DNA of 64,000 nt. Origin: Providencia rettgeri. Lineage in GTDB: Bacteria > Pseudomonadota > Gammaproteobacteria > Enterobacterales > Enterobacteriaceae. Made by a program: the position numbers and the translations under genes. How positions within the stretch are numbered: the stretch's first letter is position 1; every line of letters begins with the position of its first letter. The notes below the pieces were generated by a model. That model had not been told where the DNA came from and did no database searches. It worked only from the letters and a program-made list of their open reading frames with translations. The stretch is from assembly GCF_001874625.1 (NCBI RefSeq), contig NZ_CP017671.1:3286001-3350000 (forward strand), read 5' to 3'. This document shows, in pieces, positions 49,053-58,972 of the stretch.

Positions 49053-50705
49053 TTATGCAGGTAAAATTTCAGCGAGATCTTGCTCTACCGTGGTGATGCT
49101 ACGCATACCAAACTTCTCATTTAACACATTTAATAAGTTTTCGGTTAAGAAACCTGGGGCTGTTGGACCGGTATAAATATTTTTCACACCTAGCGCCAAT
49201 AGTGTTAATAGAATAACAATCGCTTTTTGTTCAAACCAAGATAGAATCAAGCTTAGTGGTAAGTCATTGATACCACACCCAAGTTTCTCTGACAGATTGA
49301 CCGCCAGCATGATTGCGGAATAAGCATCATTGCACTGACCAACATCCAATAAACGTGGTAAACCTTCTAATGTACCGAAGTCCAATTTATTAAAACGATA
49401 CTTACCACACGCTAATGTTAGGATCAGGCAGTCCTCAGGTACGCTACGTGCAAAATCAGTGTAGTAACTTCTTTCACCACGGCTACCATCACAACCCCCT
49501 ACTAAGAAGACATGACGCAGTTTTTTCTGTGCGACTAAATCAATCACCGCATCAGCAGCGCCTAATAAAGTTTGGCGTCCAAAACCAACCGTGATTTTGT
49601 GTTCAATTTCGGTATATGGGAACCCTGCTAGTGATTGTGCTTGCGCTATCATGTCAGAAAAATCATCACCAACTAAGTGTTTAGCTCCCGGCCAGCCGAC
49701 AATGCTGCGCGTCCAAATTCTGTCTTTATATTGCCCAACATCAGGGTCAATAATACAGTTTGATGTCATCAAAACAGGCCCAGGGAATTTAGCAAATTCA
49801 ACTTGCTGGTTTTGCCACCCACTGCCATAGTTACCGACGAGATGAGCATATTTTTTCAGTTCTGGATAACCATGTGCGGGTAACATTTCACCATGGGTAT
49901 AAATATTGATCCCTGTACCTTCTGTTTGCTCGAGTAACATTTTCAGATCTTTTAAATCATGGCCTGAAATCAAGATACATTTACCTGCAACAGGGCGAAC
50001 ATTAACCTCAGTTGGCACTGGATGACCAAACTCACCGGTTTCACCCGCATCTAATATTTCCATGATTTTAAAATTCATCAAACCAATTGCCATTGAGTTA
50101 TCAAGCAATTCATTCATGTCTGATGGCAACGTACCTAGCCAAGCCATAATGTTATGGTATTGGCCATAAACCTCATTATCATATTGGCCTAGTACATGAG
50201 CATGTTCCATGTAGGCCGCAGCCCCTTTTAAGCCATAGAGGCATAACATGCGTAATCCATGGATATCTTCGCCTACTTCTGCCTTATCGATATCCAAAGA
50301 GAATTGTGCTGCTTGTGCCTGTAAGGTAGGAATATCGGTACCGGCTAACTGCAAGTGGATCAAGGGGTGATTAAATACCACAGCACTATTTACTGACTGG
50401 CAGTGTTTAATTAATTTATCACGTAAATAAATAGCTTCGCGTGCATAACCAATAATACGGTCTGAATCAAAATTGACGTTAGTTAATGTGGAGAAAAATG
50501 CGCGTGGAGCAAAACTATCAATATCATGATCGATAATACCGAGTTCACGAGCCGTAACTGCACTGGCCGATAAGCTTTGCAATACAGCAACTAATAAATC
50601 TTGTAGGTCAGAAGTTTCTGCTGTTTTACCGCACATACCCTGCGCGTATGCACAGCCATTACCAGCTGGAGTTCTAATTGTTTGTTCACATTGCACACAG
50701 TACAT
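49053..50705 (-). CDS. hcp: Hydroxylamine reductase / hybrid-cluster protein Hcp
   Basis: Anaerobic NO reductase with a [4Fe-4S]-type and a hybrid 4Fe-2O-2S cluster. 550 residues, the same length as E. coli Hcp. The N-terminal cysteines C3, C6 and those of [13 protein letters not shown] bind the proximal cluster. Hybrid-cluster ligands are in [35 protein letters not shown] and GQCNDAYSA. Upstream NsrR- and FNR-like sites fit the known regulation. Confidence 0.96.
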   Translation of the reverse strand: MYCVQCEQTIRTPAGNGCAYAQGMCGKTAETSDLQDLLVAVLQSLSASAVTARELGIIDHDIDSFAPRAFFSTLTNVNFDSDRIIGYAREAIYLRDKLIKHCQSVNSAVVFNHPLIHLQLAGTDIPTLQAQAAQFSLDIDKAEVGEDIHGLRMLCLYGLKGAAAYMEHAHVLGQYDNEVYGQYHNIMAWLGTLPSDMNELLDNSMAIGLMNFKIMEILDAGETGEFGHPVPTEVNVRPVAGKCILISGHDLKDLKMLLEQTEGTGINIYTHGEMLPAHGYPELKKYAHLVGNYGSGWQNQQVEFAKFPGPVLMTSNCIIDPDVGQYKDRIWTRSIVGWPGAKHLVGDDFSDMIAQAQSLAGFPYTEIEHKITVGFGRQTLLGAADAVIDLVAQKKLRHVFLVGGCDGSRGERSYYTDFARSVPEDCLILTLACGKYRFNKLDFGTLEGLPRLLDVGQCNDAYSAIMLAVNLSEKLGCGINDLPLSLILSWFEQKAIVILLTLLALGVKNIYTGPTAPGFLTENLLNVLNEKFGMRSITTVEQDLAEILPA

Positions 50706-50720
50706 GTTATTCGCCTCTTA

Positions 50721-50743
50721 AAGTTGCATTTCAAATACAACAT
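50721..50743 (-). promoter_or_regulatory. NsrR-like site before hcp
   Basis: AAGTTGCATTT-C-AAATACAACAT has the 11-1-11 inverted layout of NsrR operators; the left half is a near-perfect half-site. It lies 15 bp before the hcp ATG. NsrR, the NO sensor, represses hcp-hcr in E. coli. Confidence 0.7.
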
Positions 50744-50801
50744 TAAGATTACGCTCTTTATTAGAATAAAAAAGTGGAATTGTTAGCTATCTAACCATTT
50801 A

Positions 50802-50815
50802 TTGATCTACATTAA
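50802..50815 (-). promoter_or_regulatory. FNR-like site before hcp
   Basis: TTGATCTACATTAA matches TTGAT-N4-ATCAA with one mismatch. About 100 bp before hcp, consistent with anaerobic activation. Confidence 0.65.
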
Positions 50816-50828
50816 TGTTTTGTATGAA

Positions 50829-50843
50829 TGAGAACTATTATCA
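50829..50843. promoter_or_regulatory. Fur-like box in the hcp-clcA gap
   Basis: TGAGAACTATTATCA fits the 7-1-7 Fur pattern TGATAAT-N-ATTATCA with two mismatches. Which gene it serves is unclear. Confidence 0.4.
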
Positions 50844-51049
50844 ATACTAGAAGTATGATAAACCATCTGCTGCTGGCCTTAGTGTTTATTCATTATTTCA
50901 GAATGAATAAGCTGCCCTCATTTTATTTTTTGAAAAATAATCACTATTTATTCCAATATAATTTTCCTATGATAAGGTTTACTTTATCTCTTGCTATACT
51001 ATGAATGTAAGTTATTGTTATGTAATCACAAAAAGAGAATCAAAAAAAG

Positions 51050-52456
51050 ATGGCACAGGAAAAATTAACAAGTAAGTCCGTAATGAAATATCGTTTCGGT
51101 GTACTTAGACGGTTAAAAGAATCAGATAAGACTCCCATAAAGATCTTACTATTAGCCGCAATTATTGGCGCTGCCGTTGGGCTTATTGGCTCTCTATTTA
51201 TGTTAGGCACCACTTGGATCAGTAACTACCGTACTCAATCTGTTGGCGACTTAGTCATAGATAAATGGTTAGTTATTCCGACTATGTTTGCTGTCTCAGC
51301 TATTCTGGCAATGATAGGTTATTATCTTGTTAAACGTTTTTCCCCTGAATCAGGGGGCTCTGGTATCCCCGAAATCGAAGGGGCTCTGCAAGATTTACGC
51401 CCTGTTAGATGGTGGAGAGTCATCCCCGTAAAATTTTTTGGTGGCTTAGGAACACTAGGCTCTGGGATGGTATTAGGGCGTGAAGGGCCAACAGTCCAAT
51501 TAGGGGCTAATATTAGCCAGATGTTCTATGATATTTTTCGCTTAAAAGATAATGAATCTCGCCACACTTTATTAGCTGCGGGTGCAGCCGCTGGCTTATC
51601 AACTGCATTTAATGCGCCTCTTGCAGGGATATTATTTATTATTGAAGAGATGCGCCCTCAATTTAAGTACAGTTTAATCTCCATTAAAGCTGTATTCATA
51701 GGTGCAGTTACAGCCACTATTGTTTTTAGACTAATTAATGGGGAAGCCGCCTTATTAAATATCGGGCAATTTTCCTCAGCCCCCATGAACACACTTTGGC
51801 TCTATTTAGTTTTAGGGCTGTTATTTGGTATTGTAGGGATCTGCTTCAACCGTTTTTTATTATTTTTACAGGATAAATTTCTCGCCTTTTATCAAAATAA
51901 AATCTCTCGTTTCGTCTTAATGGGAGGGCTGATTGGTGGGGCTTTTGGTGCTATTGGTGTTTATACCCCTGAAATTGTTGGCGGTGGTTACTCGGTGATC
52001 CACCAAATGGTTGCAGGGCAATTTACGATTACCTTAATATTCCTCTTTTTTGCATTACGCTTTTTAACCTCAACAATTAGTTTTAGCTCAGGCGCACCTG
52101 GAGGGATTTTTTCTCCCTTACTCGCTCTGGGAACGTTATTTGGTGGTGTTTTTGGCTATGCTGTACTCGAACTATTTCCCCATTACCAAATAGAAGTGGG
52201 GACTTTTGCCATCGCAGGCATGGGGGCTTTATTTGCTGCAACGGTAAGGGCCCCTTTAACGGGTATCGTATTAGTTTTAGAAATGACGAATAATTATCAA
52301 CTTATCTTACCTATGATTATTACTTGTATCGGTGCCACTATGATGGCCCAGTTTTTAGGTGGCAGGCCCCTTTACTCCGTTATATTAGAAAAAACACTTG
52401 AGCGTAGTGCAAAAGAAGAGTCAGCAGCGAAAGCGACCATCCCCCCTTCTGCTTAA
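51050..52456 (+). CDS. clcA: H+/Cl- exchange transporter ClcA
   Basis: CLC antiporter of 468 residues that supports extreme acid resistance. Selectivity motifs [19 protein letters not shown] (gating Glu) and [14 protein letters not shown] are intact, and the inner proton glutamate is in [10 protein letters not shown]. About ten or more hydrophobic segments. Followed by a strong terminator. Confidence 0.95.
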   Translation: MAQEKLTSKSVMKYRFGVLRRLKESDKTPIKILLLAAIIGAAVGLIGSLFMLGTTWISNYRTQSVGDLVIDKWLVIPTMFAVSAILAMIGYYLVKRFSPESGGSGIPEIEGALQDLRPVRWWRVIPVKFFGGLGTLGSGMVLGREGPTVQLGANISQMFYDIFRLKDNESRHTLLAAGAAAGLSTAFNAPLAGILFIIEEMRPQFKYSLISIKAVFIGAVTATIVFRLINGEAALLNIGQFSSAPMNTLWLYLVLGLLFGIVGICFNRFLLFLQDKFLAFYQNKISRFVLMGGLIGGAFGAIGVYTPEIVGGGYSVIHQMVAGQFTITLIFLFFALRFLTSTISFSSGAPGGIFSPLLALGTLFGGVFGYAVLELFPHYQIEVGTFAIAGMGALFAATVRAPLTGIVLVLEMTNNYQLILPMIITCIGATMMAQFLGGRPLYSVILEKTLERSAKEESAAKATIPPSA

Positions 52457-52466
52457 CGTTAGCCAT

Positions 52467-52500
52467 AAAAAAACGGGTTGTTGAAACAACCCGTTTTTTA
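52467..52500 (+). terminator. clcA terminator
   Basis: CGGGTTGTT and AACAACCCG with a very short loop, bracketed by an A run and T6. The symmetry makes it work for the converging tehB gene as well. Confidence 0.88.
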
Positions 52501-52504
52501 TCAA

Positions 52505-53380
52505 TCAGATAGTTTTATCTTTTTTTGCAATTAGCGTTGCGAAATTAAGCTTAATTCGGTTTCCTTGTGCATCTGTGCGATGCAGATGACCTGGGTTTTC
52601 ATTATATTTTAAAATTTCCCAGTCTTGATAATAATGTTTTAATTCGCCTGGCTTCAAGAAACATTTAAAAGGAACTAAATCTAATGGAGCATCTGGTGTT
52701 TCAACAGCACAGACAATCACATTAATACCACCTGATAACGTATGCTGTTGCATGTTCGCCACCACATCCGCAATCTTTTCACGCTGCAAAAACATCAGTA
52801 CCACAGTAGAAATAATTAATTGATAATCATCTTGAATTTGGTGGCTATTAATATCGTAAATAGCAGTATGAATATTATCTATACCTGCTTGTTTTTTCAC
52901 AAAATCAATCGCTTGAATATGTTGCGGATTGATATCGACGGAAGTAACGTCATAACCTTGTAATGCAAGGTAAAAACTGTTCCTTCCACGACCAGAGCCT
53001 AAATCCAACGTTTTACAAGGGGCTGATAATTTATTTTCACATAAATACCGAACTTCTGAATGGGGGATCGTTAAACCATACTGCTTATAAAATTTAATTT
53101 CTGGTTGGCACAAAAAGGCGAGTTGGCATTCCATATCATCACTACAATTGGAAATACGATGCCAAATTTGTGGTTCGATTATTGGCGGCTGGTTATGAAC
53201 ATCAAAGGTGAAGTGCTGTTCGCTGCCATCTTCATTAAAAATGATAAAATCAAGAGAGCCTTTCAATACCTTTAACTGGGCGTATGTATCCTCTTTTGTA
53301 TTATGGCGCTCTTGAAACATGAGCGGTAAAGAGGTTTTATTCCAGACCGGCATGGTCTTGTAGCACACAAGTTCATTCAT
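52505..53380 (-). CDS. tehB: SAM-dependent methyltransferase TehB with N-terminal DUF1971 domain
   Basis: 291 residues from ATG 53380 (MNELVCYKTMPVW), matching the Haemophilus-type TehB start; an upstream start at 53401 is less likely. An N-terminal cupin-like TehB domain (about 1-85: EPQIWHRISN) is fused to a methyltransferase with LDLGSGRGRNSFYLALQG as the SAM site. TehB methylates tellurite/selenite. No tehA adjoins it; the physiological substrate is uncertain. Confidence 0.9.
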   Translation of the reverse strand: MNELVCYKTMPVWNKTSLPLMFQERHNTKEDTYAQLKVLKGSLDFIIFNEDGSEQHFTFDVHNQPPIIEPQIWHRISNCSDDMECQLAFLCQPEIKFYKQYGLTIPHSEVRYLCENKLSAPCKTLDLGSGRGRNSFYLALQGYDVTSVDINPQHIQAIDFVKKQAGIDNIHTAIYDINSHQIQDDYQLIISTVVLMFLQREKIADVVANMQQHTLSGGINVIVCAVETPDAPLDLVPFKCFLKPGELKHYYQDWEILKYNENPGHLHRTDAQGNRIKLNFATLIAKKDKTI

Positions 53381-53534
53381 ATCATCACCAATAAGTTGCA
53401 TTTTAAATACATCTTATACCGATAGCTTGAACACTGCAAAGCTTTCATTAATAAAACAATCAGGGTTTTGATACAAATCAACCGCCAGTCAGCACTAGCG
53501 GTTGCCCTATGATTCATTACCTAATAATAGATAA

Positions 53535-54614
53535 TTAATAACCTAATTGCTTAGCACTTAACCCTAAGAATTCAAATGGTTTTGTTACCACATAACTGTT
53601 GGTCGCATCCCCTGAATAGATATTGCTTTGCTCTACTCCTAAGTCAAGCTTTTTGACTTTCCCTGTTTCAGCAGAAAAATCAATTTTCTTTAAATCGGTC
53701 CAAAAAATATTTGGCGTTAATGCGGACTCGAAAAAGTAAAGTTGACGCTTATGATCCACCAAAGTACGCCAACGAGTTGATGATATCTCTGGTGAGTTTT
53801 CTGATGTCAAACCATATGGTACAGACACATTGCGAACGACACTAAAAACACTCGCTACCGCTTTGTTAGCTGTTGTTTTTTGAGGGATGGCGTTGATATA
53901 GAATTGGGCCCGGGCAAACCTGTCTGCTGAGCGGTTAGTTCCTGGTAACATCACTGTACCACCAATCCCTTGCCAATATTCCTGCATTGCTAATTGCTTT
54001 TCATAAATTGGTGAATTAGTCATCACTTGATATTTTCGATTGTGATGAATAACTTGCTTACCATCAATATATTCAATAATAGCGCTATCGCCACTAGCAT
54101 CTGATAAAGATAAATGTAAGGTCGCCAAACGATCTTGCCCTGGCACATTATCAGTAGCGACGACTAGCGGATTTTTTTCTAAATCAGCAACCGCTTCTTC
54201 GACCGTTGCATAGTTATCTAAAACATACTGTGCCCACAATGAAATAGACAATGCAGGTTGTTTATCGTCCACTTGAGGGTATTTTGATTCCGCTAGCCAC
54301 AAGAGATTTGCTACTAAGCCTTTTTCATTGACCCCATCAGTCGTCGAAATATCATAACCTGAAGCGATCACGCTACCGTATTTTGACTTCCATTGTAGAG
54401 AATTTGGCCCAGCAACCCCATTACGCTCCATTCCCCGAGGGAAAACCCAAAGATTGGTACCAATATCGTATTTCCAATCCATTGTTCTACCAGTCATGAT
54501 TTGCTCGTTGTCACCCAAGTAAAGTACCCGAGTACATGCTTGGCTCACCATAATAGGCATTGATATTGCTGCGATTGTCGCTAGTGCTACGATGCTTTTT
54601 TTAACAAACTGCAT
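53535..54614 (-). CDS. Periplasmic linear amide C-N hydrolase (choloylglycine/penicillin V acylase family)
   Basis: 359 residues. A signal peptide (residues 1-26, ending SQA) precedes Cys27-Thr-Arg, so cleavage exposes the N-terminal cysteine nucleophile of Ntn hydrolases. MTGRTMDWK, GVNEKGLVANLLWLAES and the late MTNSPIYEKQ and NRSADRFARA motifs match the PVA/bile-salt-hydrolase family. Gram-negative members often act on penicillin V and acyl-homoserine lactones; the substrate here is inferred only. Confidence 0.88.
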   Translation of the reverse strand: MQFVKKSIVALATIAAISMPIMVSQACTRVLYLGDNEQIMTGRTMDWKYDIGTNLWVFPRGMERNGVAGPNSLQWKSKYGSVIASGYDISTTDGVNEKGLVANLLWLAESKYPQVDDKQPALSISLWAQYVLDNYATVEEAVADLEKNPLVVATDNVPGQDRLATLHLSLSDASGDSAIIEYIDGKQVIHHNRKYQVMTNSPIYEKQLAMQEYWQGIGGTVMLPGTNRSADRFARAQFYINAIPQKTTANKAVASVFSVVRNVSVPYGLTSENSPEISSTRWRTLVDHKRQLYFFESALTPNIFWTDLKKIDFSAETGKVKKLDLGVEQSNIYSGDATNSYVVTKPFEFLGLSAKQLGY

Positions 54615-54742
54615 GCCATCTCCAAAATAATCAAATTAACGTACTATAAGCATAGTATACAGATGGATATTATTTAGTCTTACTAGATAAAAAATAAAAT
54701 GAGATATGGATATAGTAAGAAATACAATAAATGATAAACGTT

Positions 54743-54774
54743 AATGGCACTTCTTTGTATCAGTGCCATTTTTT
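54743..54774 (+). terminator. Orphan plus-strand terminator
   Basis: AATGGCACT and AGTGCCATT form a perfect 9-bp stem with a 10-nt loop and six T. Both neighbouring genes run on the minus strand, so it matches no annotated transcript; see findings. Confidence 0.7.
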
Positions 54775-54786
54775 ACAGTGAAAAAA

Positions 54787-55560
54787 CTAGTTATTTACTG
54801 AAGAAAACAAAGAACGTAATAATGCTGCTTTTTGTTTGTTATCTGGGATAGCTAATATTTCATCATAGAAGCTAATCGAAATACGACAAGCTAATGCAGG
54901 CGATTTTTTACCCGCTTGTAAATTGCCAAGAATTGCTGTATCTGCACCATATTTTGTAGAAAGTTCGCTGGCTAGTTTAGTCAACATCTCAGTATATTCA
55001 GCAGGTGACATTAAAGCTTGCTTCGTACCCGCTTCACTCGAAATTAACAGTTCATTCGTTGCTTGAATTTGCTTTAATAATACTACTTGGCTTTTTTGGG
55101 GTGGGATAATTTCCGCCGTCTCTCTTAAATGTGGGAAAAGAGAATAAAAACATGTTTGCCCTGTTGGGTCTTCTTCTAATAAGATTTTAAGATAATCATT
55201 CACTTTACTGGTGAAATTAATAACAGAATCATCAGAGGCGTATTCCATACGCTCCAGCACCAGTTTCATTACGCTGCCAACAACCTGATCAAATAATTGA
55301 CGACGCAGGTCTTCATTCGTCGGGTCATATTGTGTAATAAGGTGCTCAAAACTTTGGTAGGTCTCAGGGCTTATTTTCTTTACTGTGGCAATTATCGGCA
55401 ATTCTTTTTCAACTTGAGCAAGTGCTTCTGAATGAATAGCACTATTATTTTCAGTTGATAACACGTCATTATCTTTACTTAACCAATAAAAACCGAGCGC
55501 AAATGCAATAAAAATAATGCATACAATTAATGCGGTTTTACGTGAGTTATTTGTTTTCAA
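54787..55560 (-). CDS. Uncharacterised membrane-anchored protein
   Basis: 257 residues: one N-terminal membrane helix (about 10-28, ALIVCIIFIAFALGFYWL) followed by a mostly helical, probably periplasmic domain with a Cys pair (TGQTCFYSLFP and ALACRIS). I do not recognise a family beyond enterobacterial hypotheticals. Monocistronic. Confidence 0.8.
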   Translation of the reverse strand: MKTNNSRKTALIVCIIFIAFALGFYWLSKDNDVLSTENNSAIHSEALAQVEKELPIIATVKKISPETYQSFEHLITQYDPTNEDLRRQLFDQVVGSVMKLVLERMEYASDDSVINFTSKVNDYLKILLEEDPTGQTCFYSLFPHLRETAEIIPPQKSQVVLLKQIQATNELLISSEAGTKQALMSPAEYTEMLTKLASELSTKYGADTAILGNLQAGKKSPALACRISISFYDEILAIPDNKQKAALLRSLFSSVNN

Positions 55561-55793
55561 AATTGCCCTGCCTTTTCTCTATAAAACGGATCACCACAAA
55601 TGCCGTCAAACTTGCCTATATCACCTAAACAATGAGATATATTGCCATACACCAAATAATAGTGTTCAAGACGATAACGTCCTATGCCTACTATTTTAGC
55701 TTGCATCGAAGCTGTCTAGCTATAGGAATAAAGGAAATTGCGAAATAAAGATAAGAGGGATTTAGTACAGAAAATAATTTAGTTATTCATAAA

Positions 55794-55830
55794 ATAAAAA
55801 ACCTCCGGAGCTTAGCAGCCCGAAGGTTTT
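55794..55830 (-). terminator. Terminator after yceI
   Basis: Minus strand AACCTTCGG and CCGGAGGTT (one G-U pair) with about 11 nt loop and TTTTTT following; it lies about 15 bp past yceI. Confidence 0.8.
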
Positions 55831-55842
55831 GAATAATAAAAC

Positions 55843-56421
55843 TTATTTAGTTTGAACGCCTTCAACAGAAATCAGCAGTTGTGCTTCTTGAGATTTAGGC
55901 CCTAAATCAGATTTAATATTAAATTCTTTCAATTTAATATTACCTTGGGCTTCAAAACCTGCGCGATATCCACCCCATGGGTCTTTACCTTCACCCATCA
56001 GTTTTGCATCTAAGGTAATTGGTTTTGTCACACCATTTAAAGTAAAATCACCTGTAATTTTATAAGTTTCACCGTCTTTTTTCACTTCTGTTGAAACGAA
56101 TTTCGCTTCAGGGAATTTAGCTGCATTTAAAAAGTCTGCGCTGCGTAAATGCTTATCACGCTCTGCATGGTTAGTATCAATGCTTCCCGTTTTAATCGTG
56201 ACTTCTACTTTATCTTTTGATGGGTCTTTTGCATCATAAGTGAAATTGCCATCAAAATCTTTAAAGCTACCATATACCCAGCTATATCCTAAATGCTGAA
56301 TACGGAATTCAATAAACGCATGTTGGCCTTGCTTATCAAATTGATATGTTTCTGCTAATGCAGAACCTGCGGTTAAAAATAAAGCACCAGTAGCCAGACC
56401 AAGAACCGTTTTCTTCAACAT
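55843..56421 (-). CDS. yceI: Periplasmic YceI-family protein
   Basis: 192 residues from ATG 56421 ([13 protein letters not shown] at 7 bp); the frame four codons upstream is less supported. A signal peptide ends at ALA (about residue 24). The lipocalin-like YceI domain shows [25 protein letters not shown] and [14 protein letters not shown]. These proteins bind polyisoprenoid or amphiphilic ligands and are base/osmotic-stress induced. Coupled to the upstream cytochrome b561 gene. Confidence 0.92.
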   Translation of the reverse strand: MLKKTVLGLATGALFLTAGSALAETYQFDKQGQHAFIEFRIQHLGYSWVYGSFKDFDGNFTYDAKDPSKDKVEVTIKTGSIDTNHAERDKHLRSADFLNAAKFPEAKFVSTEVKKDGETYKITGDFTLNGVTKPITLDAKLMGEGKDPWGGYRAGFEAQGNIKLKEFNIKSDLGPKSQEAQLLISVEGVQTK

Positions 56422-56434
56422 AATTATCTCCACG

Positions 56435-56992
56435 TTACTTATCGGGATTAAAACCCAACATTCTTTTTAATGTAATATCACGATCAAAAAAGTGATGTTT
56501 AAAAGCAGCAAAAGCATGTAAAACTGACAATAAAACTACAGCCCAAGCTAAATATAAGTGAATTTCACCTGCGGTATCCGCTTGTGTTGCAGCGCCAGTA
56601 AATATTGCGGGTACTTCAAACCAGCCAAATACACTAATAGGCTGTCCATCAGCAGTCGAAATTAAATAACCGCTAATCAAAATACTGAATAAAATAATAT
56701 AAATCAGCACCTGTGCAATCAAAGAGCTTGCTCTCGTTAATTTGCTATAACTTGCTAATGGTTTCGGTGGGGGAGAAATAAATCGCCAAATCACACGAAA
56801 TGCCATAACAATAAATAATAATATTCCTATACTCTTATGTATCTCAGGAGCTTGGTGGTACCAACTGTCATAATATCCCAGTGTCACCATCCATAAACCT
56901 AAAGCAAACATTCCATATACGACTATTGCGACCAACCAATGCACGAGCAACGAGATATGCCCATAACGGGTTGCACTATTTTTCCATTGCAT
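56435..56992 (-). CDS. yceJ: Cytochrome b561 family protein YceJ
   Basis: 185 residues with four membrane helices and the heme-ligand histidines in [16 protein letters not shown] and [25 protein letters not shown]. The nearby gene yceI is 13 bp downstream, the same pair as in E. coli. Likely passes electrons in the inner membrane; the partner is unknown. Confidence 0.9.
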   Translation of the reverse strand: MQWKNSATRYGHISLLVHWLVAIVVYGMFALGLWMVTLGYYDSWYHQAPEIHKSIGILLFIVMAFRVIWRFISPPPKPLASYSKLTRASSLIAQVLIYIILFSILISGYLISTADGQPISVFGWFEVPAIFTGAATQADTAGEIHLYLAWAVVLLSVLHAFAAFKHHFFDRDITLKRMLGFNPDK

Positions 56993-57375
56993 GATAAAAA
57001 ACCATTTAGAGGTGAAGGTGATATCGTATTAACTAAGCCGTAATAATCATAAGGTGAAACTAATATTATTCCTATCCCTAAGTTAAACAAATAATTTGTT
57101 GTAGATATTCAAATACAATCAACATAATTAAAAATAGTTTACTATTTTGTTTTGTCTATATTTAATAGTAAAAGTTGAATAAAGATTCTTCCAGTTTTGT
57201 AAGCAATCGTAACTGGATAATTATATTTCCATTTTGGTTAATTTCAATTTGTTCTACCTTATAGCAAATAGATATAACCTTTTCTCATAAAAATAAAATT
57301 TGTCGGTCAGGCATTTTCCTTTTACATTGGTATTCTCCATTTTTACATTTTTAATTAACTAGCAGGTTAGACTCT
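56993..57375. other. yceJ-GST divergent intergenic region
   Basis: About 380 bp of AT-rich DNA containing promoters for both directions; no feature that I can define. Confidence 0.4.
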
Positions 57376-58005
57376 ATGTATAAACTTTGGATAGCGAATA
57401 AAAATTACTCTTCGTGGTCTTTACGTCCTTGGGTTTTATTAAAAGTATTGCAAATCCCGTTTGAAGAAAATCTGTGTTTTTTTGAAAATGGTAAAAGTAG
57501 CCATAACAAATTTAGTCGTTTCTCCCCAACGGGCTTAGTACCTTGTTTAGTTGATGACAAACTCACTGTTTGGGATTCTCTCGCTATTTGTGAATACATC
57601 GCTGAAACGCACCCTCAAGTATGGCCAAAAGATAACAAAGCAAGAGCTTGGGCTCGCAGCGCTAGTGCAGAAATGCATTCTGGGTTTACTTATCTACGCC
57701 AACAATGCCCAATGAATGTTGCGCTCAAAGCAACTACAGCGACGATTTCTTCCGAATTACAAACGGACCTAAACCGCCTTCAGCAATTATGGCAAGATGG
57801 GTTGAATCAATTCGGCGGGCCATGGCTTGCGGGCAATGAGTTTAGCGTTGTTGATGCTTTCTTCGCACCTGTAGCCTTTCGCATCCGTAGCTATCAGTTA
57901 CCAATAAGCCCAGCAGCACAACATTGGGTAGCCCGCGTTTTAGATTTACCGGCAATGAAAGAATGGCACGAAGCAAGTCTACATGAACCGAATATCGACC
58001 ACTAA
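57376..58005 (+). CDS. Glutathione S-transferase family protein
   Basis: 209 residues. The N-terminal thioredoxin-like domain has YSSWSLRPWVLLK (Ser-based active site as in zeta/YfcF-like GSTs), FSPTGLVPCLVDD and the glutathione-gamma-Glu site WDSLAICEYIAE. The C-terminal helical domain has the N-cap motif FSVVDAFFAPV. Substrate unknown. Monocistronic. Confidence 0.87.
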   Translation: MYKLWIANKNYSSWSLRPWVLLKVLQIPFEENLCFFENGKSSHNKFSRFSPTGLVPCLVDDKLTVWDSLAICEYIAETHPQVWPKDNKARAWARSASAEMHSGFTYLRQQCPMNVALKATTATISSELQTDLNRLQQLWQDGLNQFGGPWLAGNEFSVVDAFFAPVAFRIRSYQLPISPAAQHWVARVLDLPAMKEWHEASLHEPNIDH

Positions 58006-58143
58006 CCGATAAGATAGGGGCGCTTAGTTGTATTGCCCCCTAATTTATTGATTAGGAAAAAATCACCTGCACGAACATCAAAATTAAATATTAACCAATC
58101 TGATTAATATTCAAGCCATTACCCCTATTTTATAAATAAAAGA

Positions 58144-58764
58144 TTACAATCTTTCATCCCAAGGGTTAGCAGTCATTACATCGCCTGTAGGAGTATGTAA
58201 TGTAACTTGGTCGTTTTTAAACCATTCCGCTAACGAAAAGCCCCCTTTTGGGGTTTCAATGTGAATATCAATTGGGCAATACGGGGTATTTGCTTTAATG
58301 GCGAATTCGGCAAAATCTTCTTTTTGTTGAGGAGTTGAACAACGAATAACTACATCAAGGTCGCAGTCAGATAACATACTTTGAATATCGGTTGCCAAGG
58401 TATAGGCACAACTCCCCGTGACGCCCCACTGCCAAGGCCATTTATCCTGTGAGATTATCCATAACACCTGAACAGGTGGTAACGCGATAAACATAGAGCG
58501 TTGTAATTCAACTGAATTTGCTACCAAAGACTCTACATTCATAATATGGGTTATCGCTGATTTCTCAATTTGAGTCGTGACGCGTTGATGTGGTTTAATT
58601 CCCCGAATTGCGACCGTCAATTTATTATTGTCCGCTTTATCTCTATAAACGGTCAGTGGCAGCTTACTATTCCACTGTGAGGCAACCCATTCAGGAAGCG
58701 ATTCTACCGCAACATCATTATCATTGCCGACCCAAACAAAATCATGCGGATTAATTATTTGCAT
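58144..58764 (-). CDS. mdcG: MdcG-like phosphoribosyl-dephospho-CoA transferase
   Basis: 206 residues. WGVTGSCAYTLATDIQSMLSDCDLDVVIR carries the nucleotidyltransferase G-S-x(n)-D-x-D motif of MdcG/CitX-type enzymes, which attach the prosthetic group to malonate decarboxylase ACP. N- and C-terminal halves fit MdcG length. No other mdc genes are in the window, so its acyl-carrier target is not visible here. Confidence 0.78.
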   Translation of the reverse strand: MQIINPHDFVWVGNDNDVAVESLPEWVASQWNSKLPLTVYRDKADNNKLTVAIRGIKPHQRVTTQIEKSAITHIMNVESLVANSVELQRSMFIALPPVQVLWIISQDKWPWQWGVTGSCAYTLATDIQSMLSDCDLDVVIRCSTPQQKEDFAEFAIKANTPYCPIDIHIETPKGGFSLAEWFKNDQVTLHTPTGDVMTANPWDERL

Positions 58765-58972
58765 TTTATTACCTTTATGATTGCTATGAATGCTCCTTCT
58801 ATTATGCCTTTTTTACTGCATAAAAACAGAATTTACCTTTTAACCATGAATATCGTGCCATTAATTAACAATCTAGCCAGATATTGTTTTCTATCCTTGA
58901 AACATCAATGAGATTGCTATCTAATTACCTTAATAATTAATAAGTTAAGCTTCTATTTATGAGCGTCGTATT

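Larger units (their letters stand above)
50706..51049. other. hcp-clcA divergent regulatory region
   Basis: 344 bp holding the sites listed separately (NsrR-like, FNR-like, Fur-like). The rest is AT-rich. No ORF. Confidence 0.5.
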
